This document shows, piece after piece, positions 35,832 through 45,261 of a DNA stretch of 50,968 nt. How positions within the stretch are numbered: the first letter of the stretch is position 1; every line of letters starts with the position of its first letter. The position numbers were made by a program, and so were the translations under genes. The notes under the pieces are model-generated. The model saw nothing but the letters and a program-made list of their open reading frames with translations, did not search any database and was not told the DNA's origin. This stretch comes from Emticicia sp. CRIBPO. Lineage in GTDB: Bacteria > Bacteroidota > Bacteroidia > Cytophagales > Spirosomataceae. The stretch covers positions 1 through 50,968 of the forward strand of contig NZ_JAAAKV010000019.1 of NCBI RefSeq assembly GCF_009905725.1, in the 5' to 3' direction.

Positions 35832-35907
35832 GATTTGTTTATTTAGGGATAAATAATAAAATTACCAAACTACATTATTCTCCTTTTTCCGTTCTCCTTA
35901 CTCCAAC

Positions 35908-38900
35908 TTATTCCCCTTTTATCGTCTTATAAATCTCATTTCCAACTTCTGTACGAATATTGAGCGTACTGATCTTCACATTATCACGCGTCGGGTAAAC
36001 GCGGTTGGAAAGAAACACGTACACCAGGTTATATGCAGGATCAATCCAGGTAAATGTTCCGGTATAGCCCGAGTGCCCGTAGCTTTCAGGAGATGCCATC
36101 TGAGGACCATTGCTGATCTTTTTATTAAAGTCCAGTTTATCAAAAGCAATCGCCCTGCGATTCCCTTCTTTGGCAAACTGATAAGAAGTGCATTCATCCA
36201 CCACAGATGGTTTGATAAACTGCTGCCCTCCGAAACTTCCTTTCTGCAGGTACATCTGCATCAGCTTGGTCAGATCATTGGCTGTTCCGAACAATCCGGC
36301 GTGGCCTGAAATGCCGTTCAACAAACCGGCTCCTTCATCATGCACCCTGCCGTGAATGAGCGTCTTCCTGAACAAGGTATCTTTCTCTGTCGGTACTATT
36401 TCCGACAGGCCATAGAACCTTCTCGGGTTATAAGTGAGCGTATGAGCCCCGATGGCCTGGTAAGTCTTTTTCAGATATGTTTCCCAGTCTGTTCCGGTAA
36501 TCAGCGGCACAAAATCCGGGTAAGCATAATAATGTAAATCGCTGTACACATACCCCTGTTCAGGTTTGACGGCCGAACTGGCTATCTGCCCGAAAATCAC
36601 CTCTTTATAGTTCTTGTCAAGCCACAGGGTATCCGCCACCTGAACGGTGTACTTATCAGAAGGAGCAGAAGCAAAAATACCGGGTTTCCAGGTGATGGTC
36701 TGGGTTGAGAGGCACTTCAGCCAGAGTTTATCATCCTTCTTAATAGAGGCCAGGTAATCCAGCTTGTATTTCGGGGTCATATTAAAGATCTTGTGAATAA
36801 CCGTCTTTTTACGATACGTCTTTATGAAAGCATTTTCCAGCTCAGGTTTCAGGAGAATCGCTTTTTTAAGCGTAGCCACTGTATCAATACAATCCATCCA
36901 GAAAGGTATCCAGGCTTTGAGACCTGAACGGTGCGTCAGCATATTCCTGAAGGTCAGCTTTTCTTTATTGGTGTTTCTGAACGGCGGATAATAATTGCCG
37001 TAGGTCTGATCCAGGCTGAATTTGTTTTCACTCATCAGCTGCATCACCGCCAGAAGCGAGGTGCTGACCTTTGTCACCGAAGCAAAATCATACAAATCGG
37101 TTGCTTTCACTTTACCCGTCGCAAAAGCACCGGTATTTACGATTTTATTGAATCCTTCATCATAATTGGTCCTAACCTGCTTTCCGCCATCCATCACATC
37201 GGCTTTGGTACCGGTTTCAAATTTCTTATCACCTGAAACCACAGCCCCTGCAGCATCAGCCTGCTCATAGGTATGGAATCCGAATGTTTTGCTGTAAATC
37301 ACCCTGCCGTCTTTGGCCACTTCCATCACCGCTCCAGGATAAGCTTTTTCCCTGATACCGAGGTTAATCACCGAGTCAATCCTGGCGTTCAGCACCTTAC
37401 TGTCCAGACCCACCATTTCCGGTATCCCGTAAGCCAGCCTTCCGATTGATTTGGTGTCGCTCCCGAGGTTGATCGGATACTTTTCAGAGACAGTCACCGG
37501 CAAACGCCCTTCCATCGGGATGGCACCGAAAACACCCTGGGCTGCAGCCTCTTCAGAATAATTGGTAAGTTGATTGGCCAGGATCACCGCTTTGGCATTG
37601 TCCAGCCCTTCGAGTTTGGATAGAGTATAAGGATTACCGAAAATAACGACAATGGCTTTCCCTGTTTCGGTCAAAGCCTTCAGTGCTTTTTGGTTGGCGT
37701 CCGTAATGCCGTATTTAGCTCCGGGACGGATATTAGCCAGGTGTAATCCGACGATGATAAGATCCGACTTACCGGCAGCTTCAACGACTTTGTTCCGCAA
37801 TGAGTCGTTGGCATTGACAGGGATGCTCAGCAAATCGACTTTCGTATAATTGGCTGACATGTTCTGAAAAGGGGTAGTTGCTGCCGCATCAACAGATACC
37901 ACGGCAATGGTTTGCGTCAGGTCTTTTACAGGAACAGCCTCCCCGGAATTCTTAATTACAGTCAATGTTTTTTCAGCAAAAACACGGTTGAGATAATCCG
38001 ACTGAATGGTATTCAGATCTTCCACCAGCCCTTCTATTTTGACCGGGAAATAGTTATCCAGACCCACCCACGATTTAGCCATCAATATTTTCCTTACTCT
38101 TTCATTCAATATCTCAACGGTCAGTTGCCCGGTATTGACAGCTTCTTTGATCGCTGCCACCGCCTGCGGCACATCTTCGAAAGTCTCCAGGATATCGTTT
38201 CCGGCCAGGATGGCTTTTACCAGGGCCTGTCCGTTCGGAAAATACTTCACCGCACCCTGCATATCCATAGCATCCGTAAAAACCAGTCCTTCAAAATTCA
38301 TTTCTTTTCTCAGCAGATCCGTAACGATTTTGGGCGAAAGTGTAGAAGCCAGATTTTTAGTGGAATCCAGCTCAGGAATGCTCAAATGAGCTGTCATAAT
38401 ACCCGAAATCCCGTTATCAATCAGTGCCTGAAACGGAAAAAGCTCTGTTCCTTTCAAATGTTCTTTATTGTGACTGATGACCGGCAGATCATAGTGTGAA
38501 TCTACTCCGGTATCTCCGTGACCTGGAAAATGCTTGGCAGAAGTCAGAATCCGCTGGCTTTGCATACCTTTCATATAAGCCAGGGCTTTGGCAGCCACCT
38601 GCGTTTTATCTTCTCCGAAAGACCTGAAGTTGATTACCGGGTTATTGGGATTGTTGTTCACGTCTACCACCGGGGCATAATTCACATGCACACCCATCCG
38701 CTTACATTGTTTACCGATCTCTTCACCCATCTGGCGGATCAGGTCATCATTGCCCTGCATAGCCCCGAGGCTCATCTGGTATGGAAACCTGACTGTACTG
38801 TCCAGTCTCATGGCCAGCCCCCACTCCAGGTCCATCCCGATCAGGAGCGGCACCTTTGATTTTGCCTGCAGTTTATTAATGATTTTAGATTGTATGGTAG

Positions 38901-39162
38901 GTTGTCCTGCAAAAAACACAATCCCTCCTACTTTATATTCTTCTACCCATTTTAATAATTTCTCGGGATCATATCCCTTACCGGAGGTATTTCCCCGTGG
39001 CATCAGCAACTGGCCGATTTTTTCCTCGAGGGTCATCGAATTCAAGGTATTCTCAACCCAGTTGCGGTTATTTTTAGTTAAAAACTCGGGCTTGGTCTGG
39101 GCAAATACCTGGCCGGAAGCCCATAATAGGAACAAACAAAAAAGATATACAGATTTTTTCAT
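35908..39162 (-). CDS. GH3 N-acetylglucosaminidase-like domain fused to a beta-lactamase-type serine hydrolase
   Basis: A secreted 1084-residue fusion. After the signal peptide (about 1-22) comes a NagZ-like GH3 domain at about 35-365, with KHFPGHGDTGVDSH at 210-223 (the catalytic His loop) and nucleophile Asp297 in FTDAMDM. A GH3 C-terminal-like domain spans about 395-565. From about 590 follows a class C beta-lactamase/esterase domain with Ser695-x-x-Lys698 in ASVTKVS. The hydrolase domain carries insertions near 635-685 and 770-860, which make the protein long. A role in peptidoglycan recycling or turnover in the periplasm is likely: sugar removal and peptide or ester cleavage in one chain. 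Confidence 0.92.
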   Translation of the reverse strand: MKKSVYLFCLFLLWASGQVFAQTKPEFLTKNNRNWVENTLNSMTLEEKIGQLLMPRGNTSGKGYDPEKLLKWVEEYKVGGIVFFAGQPTIQSKIINKLQAKSKVPLLIGMDLEWGLAMRLDSTVRFPYQMSLGAMQGNDDLIRQMGEEIGKQCKRMGVHVNYAPVVDVNNNPNNPVINFRSFGEDKTQVAAKALAYMKGMQSQRILTSAKHFPGHGDTGVDSHYDLPVISHNKEHLKGTELFPFQALIDNGISGIMTAHLSIPELDSTKNLASTLSPKIVTDLLRKEMNFEGLVFTDAMDMQGAVKYFPNGQALVKAILAGNDILETFEDVPQAVAAIKEAVNTGQLTVEILNERVRKILMAKSWVGLDNYFPVKIEGLVEDLNTIQSDYLNRVFAEKTLTVIKNSGEAVPVKDLTQTIAVVSVDAAATTPFQNMSANYTKVDLLSIPVNANDSLRNKVVEAAGKSDLIIVGLHLANIRPGAKYGITDANQKALKALTETGKAIVVIFGNPYTLSKLEGLDNAKAVILANQLTNYSEEAAAQGVFGAIPMEGRLPVTVSEKYPINLGSDTKSIGRLAYGIPEMVGLDSKVLNARIDSVINLGIREKAYPGAVMEVAKDGRVIYSKTFGFHTYEQADAAGAVVSGDKKFETGTKADVMDGGKQVRTNYDEGFNKIVNTGAFATGKVKATDLYDFASVTKVSTSLLAVMQLMSENKFSLDQTYGNYYPPFRNTNKEKLTFRNMLTHRSGLKAWIPFWMDCIDTVATLKKAILLKPELENAFIKTYRKKTVIHKIFNMTPKYKLDYLASIKKDDKLWLKCLSTQTITWKPGIFASAPSDKYTVQVADTLWLDKNYKEVIFGQIASSAVKPEQGYVYSDLHYYAYPDFVPLITGTDWETYLKKTYQAIGAHTLTYNPRRFYGLSEIVPTEKDTLFRKTLIHGRVHDEGAGLLNGISGHAGLFGTANDLTKLMQMYLQKGSFGGQQFIKPSVVDECTSYQFAKEGNRRAIAFDKLDFNKKISNGPQMASPESYGHSGYTGTFTWIDPAYNLVYVFLSNRVYPTRDNVKISTLNIRTEVGNEIYKTIKGE

Positions 39163-39298
39163 CTTAAGATTTTTAATGAAGCTTTGAAATTAGTAAAATG
39201 ATCGGGATAAAATACAAGCAGGCGGGCATTTATTGCAAAAAAGCTCTCCATCGGCAAAGCCAATGAACATTTTAGCAACAAGTTTATATCAATAGGAA

Positions 39299-39634
39299 TT
39301 ACTGCAAACCAGGTTGGGGACCCTGACTCAACGGAACCCAGAAAGAACGGATTTTGTCGGTATTTACTTTCTTACGAGCCTTAGCTAAATCATAGTTTTC
39401 CTGTACTTTCAACCAGAATTCTGCCGTGGTATTGGCAAACGCTTTTTCAAGTCTGACGGCCATTTCAGGGGTATGACTTTGTTTCCCATTGATGATTGCC
39501 GACAAAATTTTCCGGGTTGTTCCCAAACCTTCTGCCACTTCTGCGATGGTCAGTTTCTCTCCGGTTTCTTCTCTTATTCCCTCAATAGTCTCCCGGATAA
39601 GTTCTCCGGGATGGGCAGTATCAAATAATGCCAT
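39299..39634 (-). CDS. higA: HigA-family antitoxin (XRE-type HTH), no HigB beside it
   Basis: A 111-residue DNA-binding protein of the HigA addiction-module family. It opens HPGELIRETIEGI, continues with the helix-turn-helix (LTIAEVAEGLGTTRKILSAIINGKQ), and has the family closing EKAFANTTAEFWLKVQENYDL. HigA normally neutralises the ribosome-dependent mRNase HigB encoded just upstream and represses the pair. No HigB-like frame is present in the 40 bases upstream or the 136 bases downstream, so it appears to be an orphan that may act as a plain regulator. Confidence 0.88.
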   Translation of the reverse strand: MALFDTAHPGELIRETIEGIREETGEKLTIAEVAEGLGTTRKILSAIINGKQSHTPEMAVRLEKAFANTTAEFWLKVQENYDLAKARKKVNTDKIRSFWVPLSQGPQPGLQ

Positions 39635-39674
39635 AATCTGTTTAATTTAAATGATAAATAATTTCTAATGTTCT

Positions 39675-41711
39675 TTATAATTTATACCTCAACTGAACTT
39701 TGACATCAGTCTTCTGAGGTTTATTCAGGGCGTCAGTTCCTGAACCGATGCTTTCACGGTCGGAAACACGGGTTTGGGATACCCTCAGCCAGAAATCAAT
39801 CCGGCGGCTGACGGCCACCTTCCCGATCAGATACAGCCTTATACCTTTGCCGTAGTAAGCCGGAAAAGAAACGGAGTATAACACATCATTTTCATAGGCA
39901 TATACCCTTGAATCATAACTATCCGTCTTAAAAAATGCAATTCTGGAACGAAGCTGTATCCTCCGGAAAGTACTCTCTATATCCTGGATAAAAGCCAGAC
40001 CGCCAGACTTCGTAGTATTTTCATACCTGGAAGTATTGTATTGTATCCTGCTCTGAAATTTCAGCGTCCGCTTCACGACATTTTCATAGGTGCACATCCA
40101 GGTTTCTCTGTAAATATTGACCGGAACATCCGAATGGGTCTGGTTATCCGGCAGATTTTTCTGTTTCTGCTCAAAATGATACTGGGCATAAGTATTCACT
40201 TTTTTATTGGGCTGATAGCCGATTCTGAATAAATAATCATGCCCTGACGAAGGAGCATCTACCAGGTATTTTAGCCATGGAAATCTGAAATTATCATAAA
40301 AAGCACTCAGTACCAGTCCCTTCTTCGGGGTGTATTTTAAGCCGTTATAAATTCCCTTCTCATTAATGTTACGGCTGTTCTCTCCGAAAGCCGCTCCGTA
40401 AAAAGAATGAAAGTCCTTATCATAAGACCTCAGGTTGAATGCCCATTCCAGTTTCGGGTGCAATGAAGCCACAAAACCGCCTGTGGCACCGATCCCGCCG
40501 GATGAGGACCGGGCTATTTCACCGAAAAAGTTAAAATTCTGCCAGGAATAAGAAATGTTTGACCCGGCCACCAGGTTGGCCGTTCCGGCAAACTCAAACC
40601 GGTTATAGGGCAAATCCCTTTTGACATATTCAGAGCCCAGGTGGGTGTAAATAAGACTGAGCCCTATCTGGGTCCGCTGACTCCTGTACACCATATTTGC
40701 TCCGTAATTCTGCTCATGAATAATGTTCTTGTTTGCAATTTCGGTCTCAGTTCTGTGTAAACCCGACATCAGCATAGAACTGAAAACGGCGGCGGCTCCG
40801 TCATCTTCAAATTCGGTTATACTCGCATCTTTCTTCCGGTTTGAAAACATCAGCGTCCATTCTGTCTTTCCACTTTTGAGAGTAGCAGCGGCTCCTCTGA
40901 AGCTGCCGTTTTCGACCAGCGAATTATAAGGCCGGATGCCCAGGTTGCTCCGCCGGGTGGTATAAACCGGCTCACCGCCTTTTCCGGCAGCAAATCCTGC
41001 TGAAAAGACCAGGCCCTGCCCAAACTGGACCAGGTAATCCCCCAGCACCAGATTTTTCAGAATTCCTTTATTCTGGACCTGTAAATGAAAACTGTAATAA
41101 TCCAGCAAACTCTTCTCTCCCTGGTCTTTTTCTGAAATAAACCCAAGACTGTAATCCTTCGGTTTGCTTAAGCGGTACCTGGTATAAATCCGGGTCCTGG
41201 AACCTGCATATTTCTCATCCGTAAAACCTTTGGCAGATTCAAGGGTCCGGTCAGCCCTGATCAGCAGGTAATTCTCCACAGCATTTCTCCAGATACCTTT
41301 AAAATCTTCTTTCCGGATATGATCTCTGACCTCAACAAACGGCAAAATGCTCCTGATCACGCCCAGGTCAAAGCCTGCAACTGTCTGTAGCTCATATAAA
41401 GTCAGAAAATCGCCCGTGGACTCCCGGTGCCTGATGAGGTTGTTGATCTGCAATTCGGAAAGCAGAAACAGGCTCCTCAATTCATCTGCTGTGGCATTGT
41501 TCAGATCGAGGGGCTCCTGGTAAAACTGGAAAAGGGCCTCATAAAACTCTTCATAGTTCACGTCTTCCTGCTGTGCAGGCACCAGTCGCTGAATAAACTC
41601 GTCAGGGTTTATTTCCGGTCTCCTGACCTGCTGGGCCTTTGAAACAATAGCGAGAAGAACAAGAAAAAGAAAAATCAGGCCATGTCTATTGTGTGTAAAG
41701 ATTCTTTTCAT
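39675..41711 (-). CDS. Helix-hairpin-helix protein with a probable outer-membrane barrel
   Basis: A 678-residue exported protein. The signal peptide (about 1-27, ending SKAQQ) is followed by a ComEA-like helix-hairpin-helix at about 72-125 (LNNATADELRSLFLLSELQINNLIRHRESTGDF ... ELQTVAGFD). A long region rich in alternating strands and Tyr/Phe/Arg then ends as an outer-membrane strand (DVKVQLRYKL). HhH domains in ComEA bind DNA; whether this one does is unknown. The gene begins 26 bases inside the upstream PorV/PorQ-like gene, so the two are co-transcribed. Confidence 0.82.
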   Translation of the reverse strand: MKRIFTHNRHGLIFLFLVLLAIVSKAQQVRRPEINPDEFIQRLVPAQQEDVNYEEFYEALFQFYQEPLDLNNATADELRSLFLLSELQINNLIRHRESTGDFLTLYELQTVAGFDLGVIRSILPFVEVRDHIRKEDFKGIWRNAVENYLLIRADRTLESAKGFTDEKYAGSRTRIYTRYRLSKPKDYSLGFISEKDQGEKSLLDYYSFHLQVQNKGILKNLVLGDYLVQFGQGLVFSAGFAAGKGGEPVYTTRRSNLGIRPYNSLVENGSFRGAAATLKSGKTEWTLMFSNRKKDASITEFEDDGAAAVFSSMLMSGLHRTETEIANKNIIHEQNYGANMVYRSQRTQIGLSLIYTHLGSEYVKRDLPYNRFEFAGTANLVAGSNISYSWQNFNFFGEIARSSSGGIGATGGFVASLHPKLEWAFNLRSYDKDFHSFYGAAFGENSRNINEKGIYNGLKYTPKKGLVLSAFYDNFRFPWLKYLVDAPSSGHDYLFRIGYQPNKKVNTYAQYHFEQKQKNLPDNQTHSDVPVNIYRETWMCTYENVVKRTLKFQSRIQYNTSRYENTTKSGGLAFIQDIESTFRRIQLRSRIAFFKTDSYDSRVYAYENDVLYSVSFPAYYGKGIRLYLIGKVAVSRRIDFWLRVSQTRVSDRESIGSGTDALNKPQKTDVKVQLRYKL

Positions 41712-42528
41712 TCTCTTTTTGCGGGGATTTAAGGGTCATAGAAAGTGTGAACTGGTTAGACATACCAAAATACGTGTCGGTGGAAGCGGCATAATCAAAG
41801 CTGAATTTCCGGTATTGCCAGCCCAAACCAAAATGAAAGGCTTTCATCTGAGGATTGACACCTGCAGCAGCAAAGAAATTCCTGTAAAATTCATATTGAA
41901 GCCCTGCTCTGAATGTGGGCTTTAAGCCCACATAATAGTCTGACTGTGTGGCTACAAACACTTTTTCAGAAACCAGGAAAGCAAATCCTAGGCTTAATAA
42001 CACAGGAATCTTCTGTGATTCATACAATTTAGCCGAAGTAATATTGTAAGCATGAAAACCCATGCTGACCTTGGGATGTACTTTAGCCATGACGCCGAAT
42101 TCGGCCAGAAAACTGCTCCTGGAAGAAATCTGGGCCACGCCCGAGTTGAGATAATTAAACTTTAAGCCCAAAGATACCCTACCGGTGTTCTTGGCGATAG
42201 CCAGCCCCAGCTTACTTTCATGGTAAAGCTTATCGCCAAACTTTTCTGCCCCTACCCCGAAGTTGAATTCGCTGAACTCAAAACTCCCTGCGGCTCCGTA
42301 ATATCCGAGCCCGCTGATCTCAAATCTCGAAAAATAACTCGTGCTGAGATAACTCCCTTTCATAAACCCTAAACCGGCAGGATTATTAAAAAAAGACTGA
42401 GGATGCGAAACCGCCACCAGGGTGTTGGCCATTGCCCATGACCGGGCCCCGATCGGGAAAGGTTCTCCGGAAGCCAGAAGGCGGGTACTGCAAAGCAGAA
42501 TCAGGCAAAAGTGTGTCAGATGTTTCAA
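41686..42528 (-). CDS. PorV/PorQ-like outer-membrane beta-barrel protein
   Basis: A 280-residue barrel protein. After a signal peptide (ending near LLASGEP) it has the family opening GARSWAMANTLVAVSHPQSFFNNPAGLG, seen in PorV, PorQ and FadL-like barrels of this phylum, followed by repeated beta-strands. PorV and PorQ shuttle or process T9SS cargo; this is a relative whose role is not known. No ATG is available in frame upstream of the signal peptide, so the start is a TTG at 42528, 22 bases downstream of a TATTTTTG element. It overlaps the next gene by 26 bases. Confidence 0.82.
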   Translation of the reverse strand: MKHLTHFCLILLCSTRLLASGEPFPIGARSWAMANTLVAVSHPQSFFNNPAGLGFMKGSYLSTSYFSRFEISGLGYYGAAGSFEFSEFNFGVGAEKFGDKLYHESKLGLAIAKNTGRVSLGLKFNYLNSGVAQISSRSSFLAEFGVMAKVHPKVSMGFHAYNITSAKLYESQKIPVLLSLGFAFLVSEKVFVATQSDYYVGLKPTFRAGLQYEFYRNFFAAAGVNPQMKAFHFGLGWQYRKFSFDYAASTDTYFGMSNQFTLSMTLKSPQKENEKNLYTQ

Positions 42529-42550
42529 TGTTGTATACGTGAATTTTGCT

Positions 42551-42581
42551 CAAAAATAATAAAGGAATTTTAAAAAGCAAA
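42551..42581 (-). promoter_or_regulatory. Promoter of the PorV/PorQ-like operon (TTTG-N19-TATTTTTG)
   Basis: On the minus strand TTTG (plus 42578-42581) and TATTTTTG (plus 42551-42558) are separated by 19 bases, a full consensus promoter. The predicted leader is about 15-20 bases and supports the TTG start at 42528. Confidence 0.75.
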
Positions 42582-42630
42582 TACACGTATGCACGTATTT
42601 ATTAAACGGCAGATTTAACACACCTCTAAA

Positions 42631-42670
42631 TAAAAACAGCGTACCGGTCAATGCCCGAACGCTGTTTTTA
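42631..42670 (-). terminator. Terminator of the DPP IV gene
   Basis: A perfect 12-bp stem (42631-42642 with 42659-42670) with a 16-nt loop that can pair further. On the minus strand the descending arm ends CTGTTTTTA, giving a T run 20-60 bases after the DPP IV stop. Confidence 0.75.
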
Positions 42671-42689
42671 TCATCAGAATAGCGAAGTC

Positions 42690-44882
42690 TTATTTTCCAC
42701 CCGGAGGACAATTATCCCTCAGGAATTTGGTAAACAACCCGTTCAGGTGCTTTCGGGTACCTTCTCCCTCACGGATACCGTGCGAGCGGTTAGGATAAGC
42801 CATAAACTGGAACTGCTTATTGTGTTTGATCAATTCATTCACGAGCATTTCGGCATTCTGATAATGCACGTTATCATCGCCGGTACCGTGAATATAAAGT
42901 AAATTCCCTTTCAGGTTTTTAGCATGGGTAATCGGTGAACCCTGCACAAAATCCTCAAGGTTTTCCTGCGGAATACCCATGTATCTTTCCTGGTAGATGT
43001 TGTCATAACTCAGCTGATTGGCCACAGCTGCTACCGATATACCTGTCTGATATACCTCCGGATATTGAAACAATAAATTGAGCGTGGTAGAACCGCCACC
43101 ACTCCATCCGTGCACAGCCACGCGTGACGCATCAATAAAAGGGTATTTCTCCAGTACTTTTTTACATCCCATCGCCTGGTCCCTGATGTTGATGATCCCG
43201 ATCTTCCTGTAAATCGACTTTCTCCATTCCCTTCCCTTCGGGGCGGGTGCTCCACGGCCTTCTATGGCCATGTAAATGTACCCGTCATTAGCCATATCAC
43301 CATCATACAAAGCGTTCTTACCTATGCCCCAGCGGTCAGTCACCTGCTGACCCGCCGGCTCTGCATAGACAGAAAATAAAACCGGGTACTTCTTATTCGG
43401 ATCAAAATTAGCAGGTTTGGCCATCCAGCCGTCCATGGTTACACCGTCTTCAGTTACTACCTGGAAGAACTCGACATTCGACTGGGCTTTCTTCGAAGGA
43501 TCAAATTTCTTCGCAATACTTTCCGGCTCTTTAATAGCCTTGTGATCAGGAAGTGTGATCCACTCTCTCATCGGGCTGGTGTAATAATTTGAGAAGGTGT
43601 GATTGGCAAATTTCGCATCAGGCGAGAGCGTATAATTATGAGAGCCTTCCTGGGCAGCCGGGGTCATTCTTTCAAGCTCTCCTTTACCATCCAGTTTCAC
43701 CCTGAAAAGGTACCTCTGGGTAGCGTTGGCCGGAGAAGCAGAAAAATAGACATACCCGCTCTCTTCATCGACACCGTCCGGGCTGATGACGTCATAGTCT
43801 CCTTTGGTCAGCAATACCTCGCTTTTTCCATCCCTTGATACTTTATAGATATGTCTCCAGCCATCTTTTTCACTGATCCACAAAAAGGATTTCCCGCCTT
43901 CAAGCCACTCCCAACCTGCCGGATTGTCGCCGTTCCAGCTTGAACGTATATCAACCCAGGCTTTATCGGTTTCTTCGTAGAAAACAGTAGCGGCACCAGT
44001 TTTGGCGTTGGCGTAGAATAATTTACTGCTGTTTTGTTTTCTGTTCAGTTGCTGCAATATCAGTTCATTCGCATTTTCAGCCCATTCCATTCTCGGGATA
44101 TAATGTTGCCTGTTATCCCCCGGCACTTTCATCCACACGGTTTTAGCAGTAGCAATATCCACCACACCCACTTTGCAGGAAGACGGCGACTCGCCTACTT
44201 TAGGATATTCCACAGGAATTGTAAATGAATAAATAGAGTCTGTATTATTGATCATGTAAAAGTCACGGATCGTATTGGCATCAATCTGCCAGTAAGCAAT
44301 GCTCTTGCTGTCCGGACTCCATCTGAAACCGTCTCTGCAGCCAAATTCTTCTTCATAAGCCCAGTCAAACGTTCCGTTGATCAGTTTTTTGGTCCCGTTG
44401 GTGCTGGTCAGCACTTTTACGGCACCTGTCTTAAGGTCTTCCACATAGACATTGTTCTTACTGACATAAGCTGCTTTGAGTCCGTTCGGTGAAATTTTGG
44501 CGAACATCAACGACGATGCCGGAAGGTTTTTACCCAACTGTTTCAGGGCTTTGGTTTTCAGGTCAAGAATCCAGTAATCGCCGCGGGTTTCATATCTCCA
44601 CACCTGCCTGGTGTTGGTAAATATCAGGACTGCATTTCCATCCGCAGAAAGGGAAAAATCTTTAATAACCAATGCTTTATCAGCACCGGAAGGCTTTAAT
44701 GATTCACCGGAAATGAAGGTTTCCTTGGTTTGAGACTTAATGTCGGTTCTGACTATGGAATTGCTCTCGACGGAATACATTCCTTTGCCGTCGGCAGTCC
44801 ACTTCGATCCTCTGCCGGGCTGAGCTGTTGCCACCAGACCACTCAAAGAAACAAAGAGAAATAAGTAAAAGGTTTTTAGCAT
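42690..44882 (-). CDS. Dipeptidyl peptidase IV (S9B family)
   Basis: A secreted 730-residue serine exopeptidase that removes X-Pro dipeptides from peptide N-termini. After a signal peptide (about 1-20) comes the eight-bladed propeller, including DWAYEEEFGCRDGFRWSPD near 174-192, whose paired glutamates bind the substrate N-terminus in DPP IV. The C-terminal alpha/beta-hydrolase has nucleophile Ser594 (GWSGGG), Asp669 (GTGDDNVH) and His701 (NRSHG). It is monocistronic. Bacteroidota use such enzymes to digest proteins in the periplasm or at the surface. Confidence 0.93.
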   Translation of the reverse strand: MLKTFYLFLFVSLSGLVATAQPGRGSKWTADGKGMYSVESNSIVRTDIKSQTKETFISGESLKPSGADKALVIKDFSLSADGNAVLIFTNTRQVWRYETRGDYWILDLKTKALKQLGKNLPASSLMFAKISPNGLKAAYVSKNNVYVEDLKTGAVKVLTSTNGTKKLINGTFDWAYEEEFGCRDGFRWSPDSKSIAYWQIDANTIRDFYMINNTDSIYSFTIPVEYPKVGESPSSCKVGVVDIATAKTVWMKVPGDNRQHYIPRMEWAENANELILQQLNRKQNSSKLFYANAKTGAATVFYEETDKAWVDIRSSWNGDNPAGWEWLEGGKSFLWISEKDGWRHIYKVSRDGKSEVLLTKGDYDVISPDGVDEESGYVYFSASPANATQRYLFRVKLDGKGELERMTPAAQEGSHNYTLSPDAKFANHTFSNYYTSPMREWITLPDHKAIKEPESIAKKFDPSKKAQSNVEFFQVVTEDGVTMDGWMAKPANFDPNKKYPVLFSVYAEPAGQQVTDRWGIGKNALYDGDMANDGYIYMAIEGRGAPAPKGREWRKSIYRKIGIINIRDQAMGCKKVLEKYPFIDASRVAVHGWSGGGSTTLNLLFQYPEVYQTGISVAAVANQLSYDNIYQERYMGIPQENLEDFVQGSPITHAKNLKGNLLYIHGTGDDNVHYQNAEMLVNELIKHNKQFQFMAYPNRSHGIREGEGTRKHLNGLFTKFLRDNCPPGGK

Positions 44883-45261
44883 TTTAATAAAGTTTAGTTG
44901 CCTGCAATTTACACCATGAAATTGAAATTTCAGAGTTTCAGTAGATCAACCCCATATTTTCAGATTCTAAATGCCGGTTAAAGCAGAAGACACAGTAAAT
45001 TAATAGAAAGATAATATGATTTTTCCATGGAAAGCCTCCCTTCCTGATGATCTTTGCCGTATCACAATTTATGTGGTTTTCGGGATTTTATTTTGCATTT
45101 TGGATTATTCCTTGAAGAATATTTGGACTATTTCCATAAAATATTCATAAAATAGGATTTCAAGAAATAAATGGGGATTTTTGTACAAAAAAGGACATAA
45201 ACTCGTTTAATTCAAAACAATATAACCCTAAACCCAAATAAAATAATCAGTTCTCTTATTT
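44883..45261. other. Divergent intergenic region between DPP IV and desaturase genes
   Basis: No convincing gene lies in these 379 bases, and no exact TAnnTTTG element is seen on either strand. It holds a perfect 12-bp palindrome, TTTCCATGGAAA (45022-45033), a direct repeat CATAAAATA at 45135-45143 and 45146-45154, and the inverted pair CTATTT/AAATAG (45128-45133, 45150-45155) around that repeat. These are candidate regulatory sites for the desaturase. Confidence 0.45.

Noticed and set aside
35908-39162. The GH3 gene as the missing beta-glucosidase of the polysaccharide locus
   Set aside because: Its KHFPGHGDTGVDSH loop is the NagZ type for N-acetylglucosamine, it is fused to a serine hydrolase, and it lies 12 kb away on the other strand.
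39163-39298. Search for a HigB toxin or its remnant beside the HigA gene
   Set aside because: Neither strand contains a HigB-like start or conserved motif; the stretch is too short and has stops in all frames.
45047-45115. A 22-codon frame for a hydrophobic peptide (begins MIFAVSQFMW) upstream of the desaturase, resembling small membrane toxins
   Set aside because: It has no exact promoter element, no antisense RNA structure and no recognisable family. A/T-rich intergenic DNA gives such frames by chance.
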